A stretch of 64,000 bases of DNA. Origin: Bordetella parapertussis (lineage in GTDB: Bacteria > Pseudomonadota > Gammaproteobacteria > Burkholderiales > SG8-41). Positions within the stretch are counted from its first letter, which is position 1. The number at the start of each line of letters is the position of its first letter. Below, in pieces: positions 31,000 through 42,003 of the stretch. Position numbers and translations under genes: made by a program. The notes beneath the pieces were generated by a model. It was not told the DNA's origin. It ran no database searches and saw only the letters and a list, made by a program, of their open reading frames with translations. The stretch lies in the NCBI GenBank assembly GCA_945861275.1, contig CAMATZ010000016.1, positions 1 to 64,000 of the forward strand. Reading direction: 5' to 3'.

Positions 31000-32577
31000 A
31001 TGACTGCGCAAACAGTAACCCCCCGTAATCTGAAAAACATGCTGCACGACGGCGGCGAAATTGCGCTGCTGGACGTGCGTGAAGACGGCCAGTTCGGCGA
31101 AGGCCATTTGCTGTTCGCAACACCCATGCCCTATAGCCGGCTCGAACTCGGCATAACCACACTGGTGCCGCGCAAGAGTGCGCGCATCGTGTTGTGCGAC
31201 GACGGCGACGGCGTAGCGGAACGCGGCGTGAAACGGCTCGCCGCAATCGGCTATACCGATGTGTCGGTGCTCGCCGGCGGCAATCCGGCGTGGGCCGCGG
31301 CGGGTTATGCGATATTCAAGGGCGTCAACGTGCCGAGCAAACTGTTCGGTGAACTGGTCGAGCATGTGTACGAGACGCCGCGCGTCACCGTCACCGAACT
31401 CGCGCAGATGCAGCAGCGCAACGAGGACTTCATTATCGTCGATGGCCGGCCCTACGCCGAATACAACAAGATGAATATCCCCGGCGGCATCTGCTGCCCC
31501 AACGCGGAACTGCCTTATCGCATCAGCGAGATCGTCAAAAACCCCAAAACCAAAATCATCGTCAATTGCGCCGGACGCACACGCTCAATCATGGGCGCGC
31601 AAACGCTGCTAAATTTCGGCATAGAAAATCCGGTGTATGCGCTGGAAAACGGCACGCAGGGCTGGGTACTGGCCGACTTTGAACTGGAGCGCGGCGCCAC
31701 GCGCAAGTATCCCGACAAAATCAACGCCGCCGCGTTGCCCGGCCTGCAAGCCAGTGCCAAGAAATTGCTGGCGCGCTTCAAGGTGCAGACCGTCACCGCA
31801 AAACAGGTTGAAGGCTGGCTTTCTGACAGCGGCCGCTCGCTGTCCGTGCTCGACGTGCGCACCGCGGAGGAATTTCAAGCGGGGTCACTGCCGGGCGCGG
31901 CGCATGCGCCAGGCGGGCAACTGGTGCAGGCCACCGACCAATGGGTGGGCGTGCGCAACGCGCGCATCGTGCTGGCGGACGGCGAAGGCGTGCGCGCGCC
32001 GGTGGTCGCTGCGTGGTTGAAACAACTCGGCTGCGATGTCTATGTGCTTGAAGGCGGTGTGAATTCGGGCCTGCAATTGCCCGTGCCCGCGAAAGCCTCT
32101 CTGCCTGCGTTGCCGAAAATTTCCGCTGCCGAATTAAAGCAGGCGCTCGCCGCCGGATCGTGCAGCGCATTCTATCTCGGCCCCAGCATGAATTACCGCA
32201 AGCAGCATGTGCCGGGCAGCCGCTGGAGCATCCGTTCGCGTATTGTGAAAGACGCCGCGGGCGCGAAGAACGTGGTGTTGATCACGCGCGACACAGATGT
32301 GGCACAGGCCGCCGCCATCGATCTCGCGGAAGCGGGCGTCGGCAATGTGAAGCTGCTCGAAGGCGGACTCGCGACGTGGACCGCCGCAGGCTACACGCTG
32401 GAAGCCTCGCCACATACGCCGGCGGACGCCGATTGCATCGATTATCTGTTTTTCGTGCATGACCGCCACTTGGGCAATCGCGAAGCGATGAAGCAATATC
32501 TGGCGTGGGAAACAGGCTTGATCGCGCAGTTGGACGAACAGGACAAGGCCAGCTTCAAAGTGGGCGAAAGTCACTAA
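31000..32577 (+). CDS. Four-domain rhodanese-like sulfurtransferase
   Basis: Four rhodanese repeats in 525 residues, at about 5-105, 125-240, 260-365 and 375-470. Only domain 2 has the catalytic loop cysteine: Cys190 in VNCAGRTRS. Domain 1 (VLCDDGDGVAERG) has a Cys one strand position early, and domains 3 (VLADGEGVRAP) and 4 (VLITRDTDVAQ) have Asp or Thr instead. So one domain is catalytic and three look structural. The start MTAQTVTPRNLKN fits; the open frame extends 26 codons upstream without support. It precedes a molybdoenzyme, where sulfur transfer could be relevant (inference). Confidence 0.9.
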   Translation: MTAQTVTPRNLKNMLHDGGEIALLDVREDGQFGEGHLLFATPMPYSRLELGITTLVPRKSARIVLCDDGDGVAERGVKRLAAIGYTDVSVLAGGNPAWAAAGYAIFKGVNVPSKLFGELVEHVYETPRVTVTELAQMQQRNEDFIIVDGRPYAEYNKMNIPGGICCPNAELPYRISEIVKNPKTKIIVNCAGRTRSIMGAQTLLNFGIENPVYALENGTQGWVLADFELERGATRKYPDKINAAALPGLQASAKKLLARFKVQTVTAKQVEGWLSDSGRSLSVLDVRTAEEFQAGSLPGAAHAPGGQLVQATDQWVGVRNARIVLADGEGVRAPVVAAWLKQLGCDVYVLEGGVNSGLQLPVPAKASLPALPKISAAELKQALAAGSCSAFYLGPSMNYRKQHVPGSRWSIRSRIVKDAAGAKNVVLITRDTDVAQAAAIDLAEAGVGNVKLLEGGLATWTAAGYTLEASPHTPADADCIDYLFFVHDRHLGNREAMKQYLAWETGLIAQLDEQDKASFKVGESH

Positions 32578-32604
32578 GAATCACAACCATAAAAACCTTA
32601 TTCA

Positions 32605-32681
32605 CCACAGATAAACACAGATGAACACAGATGGAACCGAGGCGCTTGAGGTTATCTGTGTTCATCTGTGTTTAGCTGTGG
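32605..32681. repeat. Long inverted repeat (28-bp arms)
   Basis: Arms 32605-32632 and 32654-32681 pair with one mismatch; the left arm starts CCACAGATAAACACAGATGA. The loop is 21 bases. A diverged relative is at 49269-49335, and one partial arm is at about 12583. It lies between the rhodanese stop and the ribosome site of the molybdoenzyme and would form a strong RNA hairpin. Confidence 0.85.
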
Positions 32682-32706
32682 TTTAACCTGTTTTGAGGAA
32701 CTACCC

Positions 32707-35007
32707 ATGCTCACCTCAACCCACTGGGGCGTCTACGATGTCACCGTCACTGATGGCGTTATCACCGGCATAGCCCCGTTTGAGCGCGATCCTGATCCTT
32801 CACCCATAGGTAATGCACTGCCCGGCGCGGTAACCGGCCCGCTGCGTGTGCGCCATCCCGCGATACGCAAGAGTTATCTCGAAGGCGGCCCTGGTGCTGC
32901 ACGTAACAAGCGCGGCGCGGAACCATTCGTCAATGTGAGTTGGAACGAAGCTTCCGATCTGGTGGCCGCGGACTTGAAGCGCGTCGTCACGCAGTTTGGC
33001 AACAGCGCAATTTTTGCCGGCTCCTACGGCTGGTCGAGCGCCGGGCGCTTCCATCACGCGCAAAGTCAATTGCGCCGCTTCATGAACGCCATCGGCGGCC
33101 ATGTCGCGCACCTGGGCACCTACAGCCTCGGCGCGGCGCGCACCTTGCTGCCACGCATATTGATGGACATGGATGTGATGCGCTCGCAGCAGACGGCATG
33201 GGTGTCGCTCGAACAACATTGCGAAATGCTGGTCGCGTTCGGTGGCGTGCCCTCGAAGAATTCGCAAGTGAATTCCGGCGGCATCAGCCAGCACGAAGTC
33301 CGCCCGATGTTAAAACGCCTTGCTGCCGCCGGGGTGAAGTTCGTCAACGTCTCTCCCCTGCGACAGGATTTTGAAGCTGCACCCGGCGCCGAATGGATAC
33401 CCCTCCGCCCAAATACCGACACCGCATTTATGCTGGGACTCGCGCACACGATTATTGCCGAAGACAAACACGATAAGGCGTTTCTCGCCCGTTACTGCAC
33501 CGATTTCGAACCCTTGCGCAAATATGTGATGGGCGAAAGCGACGGCGTGGCGAAATCCGCGCACTGGGCCGCGACGATTTGCGATGTGCCCGCTGACACC
33601 ATCACCAACCTCGCGCGCCGCATGACCACCAGCCGCACCATGATCAACGTTGCCTGGGCCTTGCAGCGCGGCGATCACGGCGAACAGCCTTACTGGATGG
33701 CCATTACCCTCGCCTGCCTGCTCGGGCAGATCGGTACGCCCGGCGGTGGCTTTGCGCTGGCCTACGGCCCGGTGGGCATCGAGGGCGCCAACGCGCGTCC
33801 GTTTTCCGGGCCGGTGCTGCCGCAGGGACAGAACTTTGTTACGACGCCGATCCCCGTGGCGCGTATCACCGACATGCTGGAAAACCCCGGCGGACATTAC
33901 GATTTCGACGGCACGCTCTGCACCTACCCCGACATCCGCTTGATCTACTGGGCCGGCGGCAACCCGTTTCATCACCATCAGGATTTAAATCGCTTCCTGC
34001 GCGCCTGGCGCAGCAAGCCCGAAACGATTATCGTCAACGAGCAGTACTGGAGCCCAATTGCCAAGTTCGCCGACATCGTGCTGCCCGCCACCACCATGCT
34101 GGAGCGCGACGACATCGGCTCCAGCAACCGCGACCGCCACATGATCGCGATGAAGCGCGCGATTGATCCGGTGGCCGACGCGCGCAACGACTACGATATT
34201 TTCACAGCGCTGTCCGAGCGCCTCGGCGTGAAGGAAAAATTCACCGAAGGCCGCAACGAAGCCGCGTGGCTGCGCCATCTTTACGACGTGTCGCGCGAGC
34301 GCGCACGCAGGTTCGATATTGAATTACCGTCGTTCGAAGCGTTCTGGTCGGAAGGGTTTATCGAAATACCGCCGCCGCTGGAACCGGCGGTGATGATGCG
34401 CCAGTTTCGCGCGGACCCGGTTGCCCACAAATTGCCCACCCCGTCAGGCAAAATAGAGATCACATCAACCACCATAGCCGCGTTTAACTACGACGATTGT
34501 CCCGGACACCCGGCGTGGTTCGCGCCCGCCGAATGGCTGGGCAGCCCGCTGACAAAAAAATATCCACTGCACCTGCTGTCGCACCAGCCGTCAACGCGCC
34601 TGCACAGCCAGTACGATCACGGCAGCGTGAGTCGTGCTGCCAAGATACAAGGCCGCGAAGCCATCACGCTGCATCCACAGGACGCGGCAGCGCGCGGCAT
34701 CAAGGCGGGCGATGTGGTGCGCGTGTTCAATGATCGTGGCGCATGTCTCGCGGGCGTCAAGATCGACGACGGCGTGCGGCCCGGCGTTGCCGTATTGCCC
34801 ACCGGCGCGTGGTTTGATCCGCTCGACCCTGCTCAAAACGACTCGCTCGAAAAACACGGCAACCCCAACGTGCTCACGCTCGACAAAGGCACCTCGAAAC
34901 TCACCCAGGGTTGTAGCGCGCACACCGCGCTGGTTGAAGTGGAGCTATTCAAAGGCGCGTTGCCGCGCGTCACGGCGTTTGACCCACCGCAATTCGTGCA
35001 ACGCTAA
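32707..35007 (+). CDS. Molybdopterin oxidoreductase of the DMSO reductase family (BisC/TorA-like)
   Basis: Bis-MGD molybdenum enzyme that probably reduces an S- or N-oxide. SYGWSSAGRFHHAQ (~100-113) carries the Tyr and Trp typical of DorA/TorA/BisC, and LGTYSLGAA (~138) carries the likely Mo-ligand serine. QQTAW, GGNPFHHHQDLNRFL and the C-terminal LHLLSHQPSTRLHSQ blocks are family motifs. No N-terminal Fe-S cluster cysteines and no twin-arginine signal are seen, so it resembles cytoplasmic biotin sulfoxide reductase. It is 767 residues; AGGA precedes ATG 32707. Confidence 0.9.
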   Translation: MLTSTHWGVYDVTVTDGVITGIAPFERDPDPSPIGNALPGAVTGPLRVRHPAIRKSYLEGGPGAARNKRGAEPFVNVSWNEASDLVAADLKRVVTQFGNSAIFAGSYGWSSAGRFHHAQSQLRRFMNAIGGHVAHLGTYSLGAARTLLPRILMDMDVMRSQQTAWVSLEQHCEMLVAFGGVPSKNSQVNSGGISQHEVRPMLKRLAAAGVKFVNVSPLRQDFEAAPGAEWIPLRPNTDTAFMLGLAHTIIAEDKHDKAFLARYCTDFEPLRKYVMGESDGVAKSAHWAATICDVPADTITNLARRMTTSRTMINVAWALQRGDHGEQPYWMAITLACLLGQIGTPGGGFALAYGPVGIEGANARPFSGPVLPQGQNFVTTPIPVARITDMLENPGGHYDFDGTLCTYPDIRLIYWAGGNPFHHHQDLNRFLRAWRSKPETIIVNEQYWSPIAKFADIVLPATTMLERDDIGSSNRDRHMIAMKRAIDPVADARNDYDIFTALSERLGVKEKFTEGRNEAAWLRHLYDVSRERARRFDIELPSFEAFWSEGFIEIPPPLEPAVMMRQFRADPVAHKLPTPSGKIEITSTTIAAFNYDDCPGHPAWFAPAEWLGSPLTKKYPLHLLSHQPSTRLHSQYDHGSVSRAAKIQGREAITLHPQDAAARGIKAGDVVRVFNDRGACLAGVKIDDGVRPGVAVLPTGAWFDPLDPAQNDSLEKHGNPNVLTLDKGTSKLTQGCSAHTALVEVELFKGALPRVTAFDPPQFVQR

Positions 35008-35025
35008 GTCGGCAGGCATCGTGAA

Positions 35026-36006
35026 TTGAGCACCATCCGGCGCTACGCGATTGCCGCACTCGCCGCTCTCGCTACGGCACAGGATGCTCCGGCACAGGGT
35101 TGGAAACCGTCGCGCAACGTTGAACTCGTCGCCGCATCAGCCGCGGGCGGCGGCTCGGACACGCTTGCGCGACTGGTGCAGAGAGTGCTTCAGGAACAAA
35201 AAGTCGTCGATGTGCCGATGACGGTAATCAACAAGCCGGCAGCGGGCGGCGTCGTAGCGTGGAGTGGCCTGAACCAAAATCCGCTGGACGGTCATCATCT
35301 GGCCATCAGCACCGCGAATTTGCTGACCAACCACATTACCGGGCGCAGCACGCTACACTACACCGACGTCACTTCAGTTGCGCAACTTTTTAGCGAGTCG
35401 GTGGGCATCGCCGTGCGCGCGGATTCATCCGTACGCAGCGGACGCGAACTGGCTGCGCTGTTAAATACCGACGCCGGCAATGTGAGTGCGGCCATCGGCA
35501 CCAGCCTCGGCAATACCGGCCACATCACGCTCGCTCTCGTTACGCAGGTGGCAGGTGGCGAACCGAAGAAATTGAAATCCGTGGTGTTCCAGTCGGTGTC
35601 GCAAGGCGTCAGCGCGCTCATCGGCGGCCATGTGGACGTGATTGCCACGCCGGCATCGAATCTGGTGGCGCATCACATCGCAGGGCGCATCCGCATCATC
35701 GCCCTGTCGGCGCCGCAGCGCTACGCGGGTGCGCTGGCACAAGTACCCACCTGGCGCGAGCAAGGCATCAACGTCGTTGTTGATAACCTGCGCGGTATCA
35801 TCGGCGCCAAAGCAATGACGGCGGCACAGACCGCGTATTGGGAAGCAGCACTCGCACGCGTAGTGCGTGCTGCCGAGTGGAAAACACATCTGGAAAAAAA
35901 TCAGTGGACGGATAGTTTTGTCGGCGCCGAAGGCAGCCGCAAAGCGCTGGCGCAACAGCATGATGAAATGTACGCCGGATTAGCAGCCTTGGGCATGGTT
36001 AAATAA
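35026..36006 (+). CDS. Bug-like periplasmic solute-binding protein (2), divergent member
   Basis: A tripartite tricarboxylate receptor-like protein with signal peptide ~1-24. The Bug fold is recognisable: NVELVAASAAGGGSDTLARLVQRV, then INKPAAGGVVAW. It departs from typical members in the ligand loop (ASAAGGGSD in place of PYPPGGxxD). The start is probably TTG 35026, 18 bases after the molybdoenzyme, so they likely share a transcript. Ligand unknown. Confidence 0.85.
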   Translation: MSTIRRYAIAALAALATAQDAPAQGWKPSRNVELVAASAAGGGSDTLARLVQRVLQEQKVVDVPMTVINKPAAGGVVAWSGLNQNPLDGHHLAISTANLLTNHITGRSTLHYTDVTSVAQLFSESVGIAVRADSSVRSGRELAALLNTDAGNVSAAIGTSLGNTGHITLALVTQVAGGEPKKLKSVVFQSVSQGVSALIGGHVDVIATPASNLVAHHIAGRIRIIALSAPQRYAGALAQVPTWREQGINVVVDNLRGIIGAKAMTAAQTAYWEAALARVVRAAEWKTHLEKNQWTDSFVGAEGSRKALAQQHDEMYAGLAALGMVK

Positions 36007-36013
36007 CCTTTTA

Positions 36014-36027
36014 AAAACAAATACTTA
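36014..36027 (+). repeat. AT-rich start-site motif, copy 3
   Basis: Exact AAAACAAATACTTA ending three bases before the ATG of the hotdog-fold gene at 36031. No purine-rich ribosome site is visible in this short gap. Confidence 0.6.
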
Positions 36028-36030
36028 AAT

Positions 36031-36855
36031 ATGAACACCTCAACCAGTGCAACACCCTATCAGGTGCGCACGCACAACCCCTCCACACAATCCGAAAATC
36101 GCATGCACAGCGATGATGTCGCGCGCCAATTCGGCTTCAAAGGCGGATTGGTGCCTGGCGTCACCGTGTTCAGTCACATGACGCAGCCGCTGGTCGCGCA
36201 CTACGGCAAAGCGTGGCTTGCGCGCGGCACTGCCGATGTGAGTTTCGGTAAACCCGCGTACGAGGGCGAGTTGCTCAGCATACATACTGCGAACTCCGGC
36301 AATGGATCACACACCGTCACCTGCCTGAACCCGCAAGGGGTGGAACTCGCGCGCATGAGTGCGACGTTACCCGAGGCATCCGCGCAGCCAGACCCACGCG
36401 GCAACATACCACCCGCCCCGCCGCTGCGGGAGCGCTCCACCGTGACCTGGGACTTGATGGAAGTCGGCACGCCGTTTCCCGCGCTCGCGTGGACACCCAC
36501 GCGCGAAGAAAATCTCGGATGGTGCCGCGATTCGCGTGATGAACTGCCGCTGTATGGTGAAGGCGCAGCACCTTTGCTGCATCCCGGATTGATACAGCGG
36601 CAGGCCAACCTGGTGCTGCGCACGCGCTTCATTCTGCCGGCGTGGATACACGTCGCCAGCCGCATGTCGTTTTATGAAGCGCTGCGCGTCGGTCCCGGCT
36701 ATGAAGTGCGCGCCATCCCCGAAGAAAAATGGAATCACAAGGGCCACGAATTCGTGCGCCTGTATGTTGCGGTGCGCTGCGAGCAACGTACTGTGGTGGA
36801 GATTTTGCATACGGCGATTTTTCGGCCGCGGGTGCGCGAAGCCCGGCCCTCGTAG
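36031..36855 (+). CDS. Double hotdog-fold protein, MaoC-like
   Basis: A 274-residue protein with two hotdog halves. The first carries NRMHSDDVARQFGFKGGLVPGVTVFSHMTQPL, resembling the MaoC hydratase motif region; the second half (~150-270) has the matching SRMSFYEALRVGPGYEVRAIPEEKWNHKGHEFVRL. It may act as a hydratase or thioesterase on a CoA ester, but the catalytic Asp/His pair cannot be assigned with certainty. Last gene of the 31000-36855 plus-strand run. Confidence 0.75.
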   Translation: MNTSTSATPYQVRTHNPSTQSENRMHSDDVARQFGFKGGLVPGVTVFSHMTQPLVAHYGKAWLARGTADVSFGKPAYEGELLSIHTANSGNGSHTVTCLNPQGVELARMSATLPEASAQPDPRGNIPPAPPLRERSTVTWDLMEVGTPFPALAWTPTREENLGWCRDSRDELPLYGEGAAPLLHPGLIQRQANLVLRTRFILPAWIHVASRMSFYEALRVGPGYEVRAIPEEKWNHKGHEFVRLYVAVRCEQRTVVEILHTAIFRPRVREARPS

Positions 36856-37018
36856 GATGCCGGTAAGCGCAGCCAACCGCATTAATCCCGAACATCGTGG
36901 GGGCGATTAGCGACCCTCGACCGACGTGCCGCCTTCGTCACCGCATCCCGCGCGGGACAGGCATCACTTGAGCCGGATGCAAAACCCGACATTCCCGCCG
37001 GCGCGCGGCGCGAACACT

Positions 37019-37675
37019 TCAGTACTTCGGCGCCACCACGCCGTTACGCTGCGCCACCTGCAGCAATTGCGCCGATGTTTCCACACCGAGCTTCTGCCGT
37101 ATCGCCGACTGATGGTTCGCCACCGTCTTGTAGCTCAGCTGGAGTTTTTCCGCGATGGCGGCGATGGTGTCGCCCGTAACCAGCAGGCGCATCACTTCAA
37201 ACTCGCGATTCGACAACACGTTAAGACTCGACTCGCCGCCGCCGTCCACGAATTGCAACGCAAGCGCCTGCGCCATGTCCTGACTCAGATAACGCGTGCC
37301 TTGCGCAACGGCGCGCACGGCCTCGACCAGCACTTCCGGCGCGCTCGCTTTCGTCACATAGCCCAGCGCACCCGCCTGAAATGCGCGCGAAGCAAATATC
37401 GGCTCTTCATGCATGCTGAATATCAGCACCTTCGCACGCGGTTCGCGCGCGAGCATGTGGCGCATGGCTTCAATACCGCTGGCGCCCGGCAATGAAATAT
37501 CCATCACCACCACGTCGGGATCGAGACGCTGAAATTCGCTATAGGCATCGGCAGCATTCGCTGCTTCGCCGATTACCCGTATGCCGGCGCTGCGTTCGAG
37601 CAGGCGCCGGTAGCCCTCGCGCACCACCGAATGGTCGTCCACCAGAAATACGCTGATCCCGGCCGCAACGTTCAT
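37019..37675 (-). CDS. NarL/FixJ-family response regulator
   Basis: Receiver domain (1-~120) with the acidic pocket VDDH, phosphoacceptor Asp59 (VVVMDISLPG) and the conserved Lys in GYVTKAS. A LuxR-type helix-turn-helix occupies ~150-205 (LSNREFEVMRLLVTGDTIAAIAEKL). Its start overlaps the sensor kinase stop (ATGA). Target genes are unknown; the TonB receptor divergent from the kinase is one candidate. Confidence 0.94.
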   Translation of the reverse strand: MNVAAGISVFLVDDHSVVREGYRRLLERSAGIRVIGEAANAADAYSEFQRLDPDVVVMDISLPGASGIEAMRHMLAREPRAKVLIFSMHEEPIFASRAFQAGALGYVTKASAPEVLVEAVRAVAQGTRYLSQDMAQALALQFVDGGGESSLNVLSNREFEVMRLLVTGDTIAAIAEKLQLSYKTVANHQSAIRQKLGVETSAQLLQVAQRNGVVAPKY

Positions 37676-38649
37676 ACGGCCCCCACCACGTCTGCCACCG
37701 GAATCACAGCTTTGATGCGAAAGCCTTCTCCCACCGCCGTTCCAATCTGAATTTCGCCGCCCAGGGCCTCAACGCGCTCGCGCATGCCCACCAGCCCCAA
37801 ACCCGTAGCGCGCGTTTGCGTTTCATTCGACGCACCCACGCCGTCATCAACGACATCCAGCACAAGCGCGCCGCTCAACCGCTGCAAACGTATGGTCACG
37901 CTGCGCGCCTGCGCATGGCGCGTTACGTTATTCAGCGCCTCTTGCACCAGGCGATAGCAGGTCATGTTCTCGCTTTCCATCAAGCCGTCCATATCGGCAT
38001 CGACTTCAAGCGTAGCGCGTGCCGATGGATTACGCATCTGCCACTGCTGCACCAAATGTTCCAGCGCGGCGGCCAATCCCAATTCGTCCAGCCCGGCCGG
38101 ACGCAGCCGGCGCAGCATGTCACGTGTCGTATTCTGCACATGGTTGGTCACCTCGATGATCGCCAGCGCAGCCGCATGAATGTCTGCCCATTTGCCTTCG
38201 CGCCGGTTGTCGCTCCAATCACGTATGGACACCGCATCAATTTTGATCGCGTTCAGATGTTGCCCCATTTCGTCGTGCAATTCGCGTGCCAGCTGCTTGC
38301 GTTCGTCTTCCTGCACGCGCACGTGCGACAGCGACAGACGCCGGTTTTCGGCCAGCGTTTCCGCCAGTTGCCGCTCCAGCACGACACGACGCGCCAATTC
38401 CACCCGCGCTTCGCGCACGCGCCGCCATCCAAACCACGACAATGCGATCGCCAAAAACAGCAGCACGCCCGGCACTTCGTCCAGTTGATAGTGTTCCCAC
38501 GGACGCGTAAACGCCAGCACCGCTTCGCTCAGTTCAATCGTGACGCTGAAGCCAAAAAAAATCACCGTGCCCGCTAACACGCCGATTAGATCGCGACGCG
38601 ACGTGCCGCCGGCGCCGCTGCCGCTTTCGCTTTGCACAAACGCCAACAT
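37672..38649 (-). CDS. Membrane sensor histidine kinase (NarX/UhpB class)
   Basis: Partner of the NarL-type regulator. Two membrane helices (residues ~21-45 and ~58-76) enclose a very short outside loop, so it probably senses through the membrane or cytoplasm. The HisKA_3 phosphorylation site is His125 in [17 protein letters not shown]. The HATPase domain has the N box [12 protein letters not shown] and [27 protein letters not shown] precedes the ATG. It is divergent from the TonB-dependent receptor gene at 38833. Confidence 0.93.
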   Translation of the reverse strand: MLAFVQSESGSGAGGTSRRDLIGVLAGTVIFFGFSVTIELSEAVLAFTRPWEHYQLDEVPGVLLFLAIALSWFGWRRVREARVELARRVVLERQLAETLAENRRLSLSHVRVQEDERKQLARELHDEMGQHLNAIKIDAVSIRDWSDNRREGKWADIHAAALAIIEVTNHVQNTTRDMLRRLRPAGLDELGLAAALEHLVQQWQMRNPSARATLEVDADMDGLMESENMTCYRLVQEALNNVTRHAQARSVTIRLQRLSGALVLDVVDDGVGASNETQTRATGLGLVGMRERVEALGGEIQIGTAVGEGFRIKAVIPVADVVGAV

Positions 38650-38832
38650 AATCCCTCCGGGAAAAACTCACGGGTTGCATCGGGAAACCACCTTACTACG
38701 CCATACGCTCGCAAATGCAATACTACAGGGCAAATCCGCTGCCGGGGAGAAGGCGCGATGTTTGCGCGCGGCGGCACTTTGCGCAATAAATGCTGGCGGT
38801 ACAAAAATAACAGCGCTCATCAGGGAAAATCG

Positions 38833-41379
38833 ATGTTAGATCCGAACTCATTTTTGCACCGCCGCTCGCGGTGCGCTTGCGTCATATCGCTGATAGCGGC
38901 ATTGTCTTCCAGTACGGCTTTCGCGCAGTCCGCGCCGGGAGTAACGCAACTGCCCAAGGTTGAAGTCATCGGCACTACGCCGCTGCCGGGCCTGAGCATC
39001 GCGCGCGACCTGATACCTGCGCCGGTGCAAACCGCCACCGATGCCGATATTCAGCGCGGCAACGCCATCAATCTGTCCGATTTTCTCAACCGCAACATCG
39101 GCGGCGTGCATATCAATGAGATGCAGAACAACCCGTTCCAGCCGGACGTGAATTATCGCGGCTTCACCGCGTCGCCGCTGCTGGGCACGCCGCAGGGTTT
39201 ATCAGTCTATATGGATGGCGTGCGACTGAATCAGCCCTTCGGCGATGTGGTGAGCTGGGACCTCATTCCCAAGTCCGCGATTTCTTCCATCACCTTAATG
39301 CCGGGTTCCAACCCCTTGTTCGGGCTCAATACCCTCGGCGGTGCGCTCTCGATTCAAACCAAGGATGGCCGCAGCCACCCGGGTGCGGCGATACAGGGGT
39401 ATGGCGGCATGAACGGTCGCTGGGCCACCGAGTTTGAGTATGGCGGGAATAACCAGCAATTCGACTGGTTCGTCACCGGCAACTATTTCAAGGAGCGCGG
39501 CTGGCGCGATGATTCACCCACGCGCGTGGGCCAGATCTTCGGCAAGCTCGGCTGGCGCAATGCTGCGACCGACCTGAAATTCACAGTGGCCCGGGCCGAC
39601 AACGACCTCACGGGTAACGGCCTGCAGGAACAAAGATTGCTCGCCGCGAACTACAGCAGCATCTATACCAAACCCGATGTCACCGGGAATAAGTCCACTT
39701 TTTTGAATCTTGCGGTCAACCACAGCCTTAGCGATAACCTGGTGTTTGCCGGCAACGTCTATTACCGCCACCTGTTGACCCACACCCTGAATGGCGATAT
39801 CAATGAAGGCGCGCTCGATCAAAATGTCTACCAGCCCAATGCGGGCGAGCAAGCCGCACTGACGGCGGCGGGCTATACCGGGTTTCCGCTCGCGGGAGAG
39901 AACGCGGCAAACACGCCTTTCCCTTTTTGGCGCTGCATCGCCAATGTACTTCTCAATGATGAGCCCGGTGAAAAATGCAGCGGACTTATCAATCGCTCCA
40001 GAACCGCGCAGAATAATTACGGCTTGTCGGGGCAACTCACCGTGCTCGGCAGCCTGGGCGGACGCAAGCATCAATTCACCGGGGGTGCGGCGTATGACGC
40101 AAGCACGGTGAAATTCAGCCAGTCCACGCAATTGGGTTATCTTAATTTAGACCGCAGCATCACCGCGCTCAATTCATTCGCTGATGGTGTTACGGGTGGC
40201 GTGGTTGACGGCGCGCCGTTTGATAATCGTGTCGATCTCAACGGCCGCACCCACACCTGGAGCGTTTATGCCACCGATACGCTGTCCGTCAGCGACGCGA
40301 TGCATGTCACCGTGTCGGGCCGCTACAACCGCACCAAAGTCACCAACAGCGACCAGATCAATCCCGGTGGTGGCGCCGGTTCACTCGACGGCAGCCACAC
40401 CTACAGCCGCTTGAATACGGCGGCGGGTGTGAGCTTCACCCCCAGCAAAGCATTCAAAGCCTACCTCGGCTACAGCGAAGGCAGTCGCGCACCGAGTGCG
40501 ATTGAACTCGGCTGCGCCGATCCCGTGAACCCTTGCCGCCTGCCCAACTCGTTGGCGGGCGATCCGCCATTGCATCAGGTGGTCACCAAGACCTGGGAGG
40601 CCGGGCTGCACGGCGCGCTGCCCGGCGGCTTGCGCTGGAACGCCGGCGTATTCAGAGCGGAAAATAACGATGACATTTTGTTCGTCGCCGCGCCCACCAA
40701 TACCCAATTCGGCTATTTCAAAAACTTTGGCAAAACGCGGCGCGAAGGTCTCGAAGTTGGACTCAGTGGCAAAACCGGCGCACTCAACCTCGGCGCGAAT
40801 TACACCTGGCTCAACGCCACCTATCAATCAGCGGACACCATCAACGGCACCGGCAACAGCAGCAACGACACCGCAGCCGCAGGGGACAAGGGCCTCGACG
40901 GCAACATACGCATCATGCCCGGCAACCGTATTCCGCTGATACCGCAGCACCTGTTCAAAGCCTACGCCGATTATCAATTCGCCGGCGGATTCTCGGCGGG
41001 ATTAAACATGGTCGCCATCGGCAGCGCGTTTGCGCGCGGCAATGAAAACAATCTGCACGCACCTGATGGCGTCAACTACCTCGGCGCAGGCAAAACCGGC
41101 GGCTATGCGGTGTTCAATCTGAGCACCGCGTACCAGGCCCATAAGCAACTGCGATTCTTCGCGCAGATCAACAACTTGTTTAACCGGCAATACCATTCCG
41201 CGGCGCAACTCGGCCCGACGGGCATTACTGCCAACGGCAGTTTCATCGCACGCCCGTTCCCCGCCACTGCTGGTGGTGACTTCCCTTTGCAACAATCGAC
41301 GTTTTACGCGCCGGGTGCGCCGCGCATGGCGTGGGTGGGGGTGCGGTATTTGTTTGATTCGCCGTTACGCCTGGACTAA
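38833..41379 (+). CDS. TonB-dependent outer membrane receptor
   Basis: A 22-strand outer-membrane transporter of 848 residues. Signal peptide is ~1-31 (ending SSSTAFA-Q). The plug domain (~45-165) has [32 protein letters not shown] and [22 protein letters not shown]; the C-terminus ends in an alternating strand closing in LRLD. Start 38833 has AGGGA upstream; the open frame extends 67 codons upstream through the region opposite the kinase start and is not credible there. Ligand unknown. Its last 15 bases overlap the convergent gene. Confidence 0.93.
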   Translation: MLDPNSFLHRRSRCACVISLIAALSSSTAFAQSAPGVTQLPKVEVIGTTPLPGLSIARDLIPAPVQTATDADIQRGNAINLSDFLNRNIGGVHINEMQNNPFQPDVNYRGFTASPLLGTPQGLSVYMDGVRLNQPFGDVVSWDLIPKSAISSITLMPGSNPLFGLNTLGGALSIQTKDGRSHPGAAIQGYGGMNGRWATEFEYGGNNQQFDWFVTGNYFKERGWRDDSPTRVGQIFGKLGWRNAATDLKFTVARADNDLTGNGLQEQRLLAANYSSIYTKPDVTGNKSTFLNLAVNHSLSDNLVFAGNVYYRHLLTHTLNGDINEGALDQNVYQPNAGEQAALTAAGYTGFPLAGENAANTPFPFWRCIANVLLNDEPGEKCSGLINRSRTAQNNYGLSGQLTVLGSLGGRKHQFTGGAAYDASTVKFSQSTQLGYLNLDRSITALNSFADGVTGGVVDGAPFDNRVDLNGRTHTWSVYATDTLSVSDAMHVTVSGRYNRTKVTNSDQINPGGGAGSLDGSHTYSRLNTAAGVSFTPSKAFKAYLGYSEGSRAPSAIELGCADPVNPCRLPNSLAGDPPLHQVVTKTWEAGLHGALPGGLRWNAGVFRAENNDDILFVAAPTNTQFGYFKNFGKTRREGLEVGLSGKTGALNLGANYTWLNATYQSADTINGTGNSSNDTAAAGDKGLDGNIRIMPGNRIPLIPQHLFKAYADYQFAGGFSAGLNMVAIGSAFARGNENNLHAPDGVNYLGAGKTGGYAVFNLSTAYQAHKQLRFFAQINNLFNRQYHSAAQLGPTGITANGSFIARPFPATAGGDFPLQQSTFYAPGAPRMAWVGVRYLFDSPLRLD

Positions 41380-41883
41380 CGTGGTCACGCGCCGTCTGCT
41401 GCGCTCGCGCAGCGAACACTCACGCAGCGTATCAGCAAGCGGCTCCAGATTCGGGATGCCATAGAGCATTATGGTCGCAAAGCTGGCGTCCGATGAGCGC
41501 AGATGCAGCACGCAGTAGCCCAACAGCCGCATGCCCAAGGGCTTGTGCAAGTCGAAGTGATCGATACGGAACAACTCGATGCTGTCCTTGAGTTTCGACA
41601 GGATGCCGCGCTCGATGCGCACCCGCTGCGAGGTGATCTCATAGGTCGTCGCAATGCTTTTGAGCCAGTAGAAGATCAGGGCGATGCCGAGCGTCAGCAC
41701 CACGATGATCCACTGCCAGGCGCTATGGATGATGGCAGGGTGGCCGGTGAACAGCGGCTTTTCAACCTCCGCTTCGCGCGACGCCGCAAAAGCCGCCAGA
41801 TCGGTGTTGCAGAAGCGGCACTTGATGGCAGCCGCCTTTATGGTTTCGCCGCAGACCGGACAAACTTTAGTCTCGTCGCTCAT
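41365..41883 (-). CDS. Zinc-ribbon plus bacterial PH-domain membrane protein
   Basis: A 172-residue protein. Residues 8-26 form a zinc ribbon ([18 protein letters not shown]), ~50-72 one or two membrane helices ([17 protein letters not shown]), and the rest a bPH_2/YdbT-like domain ([34 protein letters not shown]). Function unknown. Its 3' end overlaps the end of the TonB receptor gene by 15 bases tail to tail. Confidence 0.82.
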   Translation of the reverse strand: MSDETKVCPVCGETIKAAAIKCRFCNTDLAAFAASREAEVEKPLFTGHPAIIHSAWQWIIVVLTLGIALIFYWLKSIATTYEITSQRVRIERGILSKLKDSIELFRIDHFDLHKPLGMRLLGYCVLHLRSSDASFATIMLYGIPNLEPLADTLRECSLRERSRRRVTTLVQA

Positions 41884-42003
41884 TCGTGGTATCCAGTTTT
41901 GTCAAGGGGATCGCGGCAAGGTTTCCAGCTAGACGTGGTTATTACGCACAACTGAGTATTCGAGGTTCGGTCTTGCGTGTCAACCAGCGGCCGGTTTTAG
42001 CAT

